Both the position numbers and the translations under genes were made by a program. Below are positions 58,701 through 60,000 of a DNA stretch of 60,000 nucleotides, one piece after another. Each line of letters opens with the position of its first letter. The first letter of the stretch is position 1. The stretch is from contig OU612065.1 of assembly GCA_914767715.1 (NCBI GenBank), forward strand, positions 23,500,001 through 23,560,000, given 5' to 3'. The notes under the pieces were generated by a model. That model ran no database searches and was not told the DNA's origin. It worked only from the letters and a program-made list of their open reading frames with translations. Source of the DNA: Membranipora membranacea. Lineage: Eukaryota; Bryozoa; Gymnolaemata; Cheilostomatida; Membraniporidae.

Positions 58701-59256
58701 TGATTCGGCATGTTGTCTAGTCTGAGACTCTGGGCATGTAATTTTTGATATAATATGAGCATAAGGATTTTTTATACATGAGCAAAAGGATTTTTCCGTC
58801 CATACACAGTTGCTCCAGTAATCTAATTCCCTATAATTTACCATTTCGCTTCAAGACTCTAGACTACATAAATTTTTTTTTGTAACACAGAGCGATGTTA
58901 AATACTACTTTCTGTATCTTAATTCATTTAGTTTAAATTTGTTCAAAATAGACGCAGTACAACAAGGGTGAAGTGTTCGGTGTGCTGGTCGAGAGTTTTT
59001 GAGAGAAGTTCATTGGCTTGAAAGTGTTTTTGGGGAATAATTATGGTGAGGAAACTTGAATGACTGACATTTAAATAAATATTATAAATTCTCAAATATG
59101 AGCTCTATACGTAAGATATTACTAACTTTCATTTTCGACGATAGCTTTCTTTTTCTTGAATAACCTGCTGAGAAGCGACATAATAGCTGCCTTCTTTTTG
59201 ACGGTATTTTCCGAGTCATTGTTGGACATCCCTCCAACAGCTCTTACAGCAAACAT
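49746..59256 (-). CDS. KChIP-like neuronal calcium sensor (EF-hand), alternative first exons
   Basis: KChIPs (KCNIP1-4) are cytoplasmic EF-hand subunits of Kv4 channels; KCNIP3/DREAM also represses transcription. Common exons: 52971-52847, 51933-51864, 51429-51359, 50979-50767 and 49856-49746. With the first exon at 56543 the protein is 246 residues (human KChIPs about 216-256). Landmarks: [21 protein letters not shown] (degenerate EF1), [14 protein letters not shown]2 [26 protein letters not shown]3 [25 protein letters not shown]4 ([15 protein letters not shown]) has lost the position-3 and position-12 ligands. The end reads [14 protein letters not shown] and lacks the usual LF(D/E)NV terminus. 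Four candidate first exons all end in phase 1 and fit the same acceptor at 52971. The family is certain; which KChIP it equals cannot be said. Confidence 0.9.
50367..50636. repeat. 14-bp minisatellite, about 19 copies
   Basis: Nearly perfect head-to-tail CAAACCCTTTGTGA units (one copy reads CACACCC). In a KChIP intron, immediately beside a hairpin element. Open frames of Cys-His-Lys-Gly repeats across it are artefacts. Confidence 0.97.
50663..50753. mobile_element. Hairpin element related to the 46891 MITE
   Basis: CAGTCTGTCTTGACAAGCTTTGTTG and a following GGGGGACAACTCCCC match the element at 46891-47034. It is flanked by near-identical TAGATTGTACTGTG / TAGATTGTACTCTG (50663 and 50740), which may be a target duplication. 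Confidence 0.5.
53191..53356 (-). CDS. KChIP-like first exon 1a
   Basis: ATG at 53356; 55 codons plus one base ([16 protein letters not shown] ... [11 protein letters not shown]), donor GTATCATT. Hydrophilic, helix-prone, without an obvious lipidation signal. Closest first exon to the core. Confidence 0.6.
53357..55264. other. KChIP intron between first exons 1a and 1b
   Basis: No assigned gene. A 47-codon open stretch on the plus strand at 53568-53708 ([20 protein letters not shown]...) and a later broken frame to 53982 look mildly protein-like but match nothing I recognise. A hairpin TCTAGGGGAGGCAG / CTGCCTCCCTTAGA lies at 54051-54085. Confidence 0.35.
54051..54085. repeat. GGGGAGGCAG hairpin
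   Basis: Inverted repeat of 14 bp with a 7-base loop. A related GGGGGAGGCAGCGCCTCTCTGCC segment occurs at 58498-58520, suggesting a small repeat family. Confidence 0.6.
55265..55328 (-). CDS. KChIP-like first exon 1b with myristoylation signal
   Basis: ATG at 55328; 21 codons plus one base, donor GTAATA. The start [11 protein letters not shown] fits the N-myristoylation consensus (Gly2, small residue at position 6), as in KChIP1 and other NCS proteins, so this isoform is probably membrane-bound. Confidence 0.65.
56393..56543 (-). CDS. KChIP-like first exon 1c (KChIP2/3-type)
   Basis: ATG at 56543; 50 codons plus one base, donor GTCAGT. It ends with [20 protein letters not shown]; LKQRFLxL is the motif of vertebrate KChIP2/3 N-termini next to their palmitoylated cysteines. 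The cysteines themselves are missing here (IKRQP in place of LPCC). Confidence 0.68.
56544..59126. other. KChIP intron between first exons 1c and 1d
   Basis: About 2.6 kb without a supported exon. A G-rich tract (GGGGGCGGAGGGGGGG) at 57136-57151 could form a quadruplex. At 58498-58560 is a CTCTGCCT-rich tandem stretch next to the GGGGGAGGCAG motif. Scattered open frames are short and unconvincing. Confidence 0.4.
59127..59256 (-). CDS. KChIP-like first exon 1d
   Basis: ATG at 59256; 43 codons plus one base ([20 protein letters not shown] ... [17 protein letters not shown]), donor GTTAGT. A second in-frame ATG gives MSNNDS. The amphipathic, basic [11 protein letters not shown] segment could bind membrane or the channel. 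Most distal start of the gene. Confidence 0.58.
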
Positions 59257-60000
59257 CGTCGCTGACTAGTTGATTTCCGTTTTATCCAAGTTGTGTCGGT
59301 GGTTTATCGCTGCTTCGACGTCCCACTGAGAATTATTCCAAACAACTAATCCTCGTAGTCTTTGCGCAGTCAAGCACTCTTAGCTTTTAGCAGGTCATCA
59401 CTAAAGATCTTTTACGTTTTCTTCCCACTGTTTTGTTGGTCAGCAGTAAATAGTATACTGATGAGGTTATCGGTATTTCTATGTATGTTGTATGTGTTTG
59501 AGAGGATCAGATCTTACTAAGCTTTATTGAGTAGCTGGTATGATTTTGATCAGCTTGAACACTGACTGCTGTTAAATGCTTGGTTATGTTTCGCAAATAA
59601 AAAGCTACATACATACATGTATGTTGCTGCCCGCTGCAGTTAAATAGGCTTATTAATATTGTATAACACATTGCTTGCACGCAGTTCATGCTTTGATCGG
59701 TATAACGAACCAGATGCCACTTTGCTTGTGTATTGTTTGGCCGAGGCATCGGCCTATTATGTTGATATCTGTATTGATGTTACTATCAATTATTCACTTA
59801 ATTCTTCTGTTATACATTTCAAAAGTTCTTGCTGGAAAGTTGATAAGCAAAGCACAGATGTTTGTTAATATGGAAAATAAAATTGTAGGTTGTCTACACA
59901 GAGGCAAGTTTAGACCAATGAACTAAACCCTTAGTTCATTGTTTAGACAGCAGAGATTAATCCCTTTGGAGTTTGAATCTCAATTAAGTACAATGCCTTG
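59257..60000. other. Upstream flank of the KChIP-like gene
   Basis: No coding exon recognised. It probably holds the most distal promoter. A short TACATACATACATGTATG alternating stretch is at about 59606-59623. Confidence 0.35.

Overview
The window is genomic DNA of an animal. It is AT-rich, and its genes have many short exons joined at GT/AG splice sites. The gene set (ASIC-like channel, KChIP-type calcium sensor, USPL1, sphingosine-1-phosphate lyase) is metazoan. Compact introns, many small hairpin transposons and the divergence of the proteins fit an early-branching invertebrate, perhaps a sponge. That placement is a guess; nothing here fixes the species.

Layout, left to right: (1) 289-5742, plus strand, a DEG/ENaC (ASIC-like) channel subunit of ten exons. 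(2) 6707-17630, plus, a tandem array of three five-exon CHMP4/Snf7 genes (ESCRT-III). The middle copy is strongly diverged and carries a 1.36-kb foldback transposon in its first intron. (3) 18410-20737, minus, RTF2, convergent with the third CHMP4. (4) 22597-28618, plus, USPL1 SUMO isopeptidase, divergent from RTF2. (5) 29602-31353, plus, an unrecognised protein with two membrane segments. (6) 32596-41587, minus, sphingosine-1-phosphate lyase in sixteen coding exons. (7) 45125-47335, plus, WBP4/FBP21 spliceosomal protein. (8) 49746-59256, minus, a KChIP-like EF-hand gene with four alternative first exons feeding one common core.

I rebuilt each gene exon by exon; summed exon lengths are multiples of three and phases agree at every junction reported. 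There is no operon logic: these are housekeeping genes (membrane scission, replication/splicing, SUMO removal, sphingolipid breakdown) beside two excitability-related genes. Neighbours are arranged as convergent and divergent pairs. Introns and spacers hold a family of short hairpin elements with GCCT...AGGC ends at TA sites, a hairpin element containing a tRNA-Thr-like sequence, a LINE reverse-transcriptase remnant, a 14-bp minisatellite and several dispersed repeats.

The signals most worth a second look are the foldback element with its 9-bp target duplication and a natural empty site in the neighbouring paralogue, the fast-diverging middle CHMP4, and the KChIP gene with four phase-matched first exons and a damaged fourth EF-hand. 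I see no convincing evidence of an entirely new biological system.
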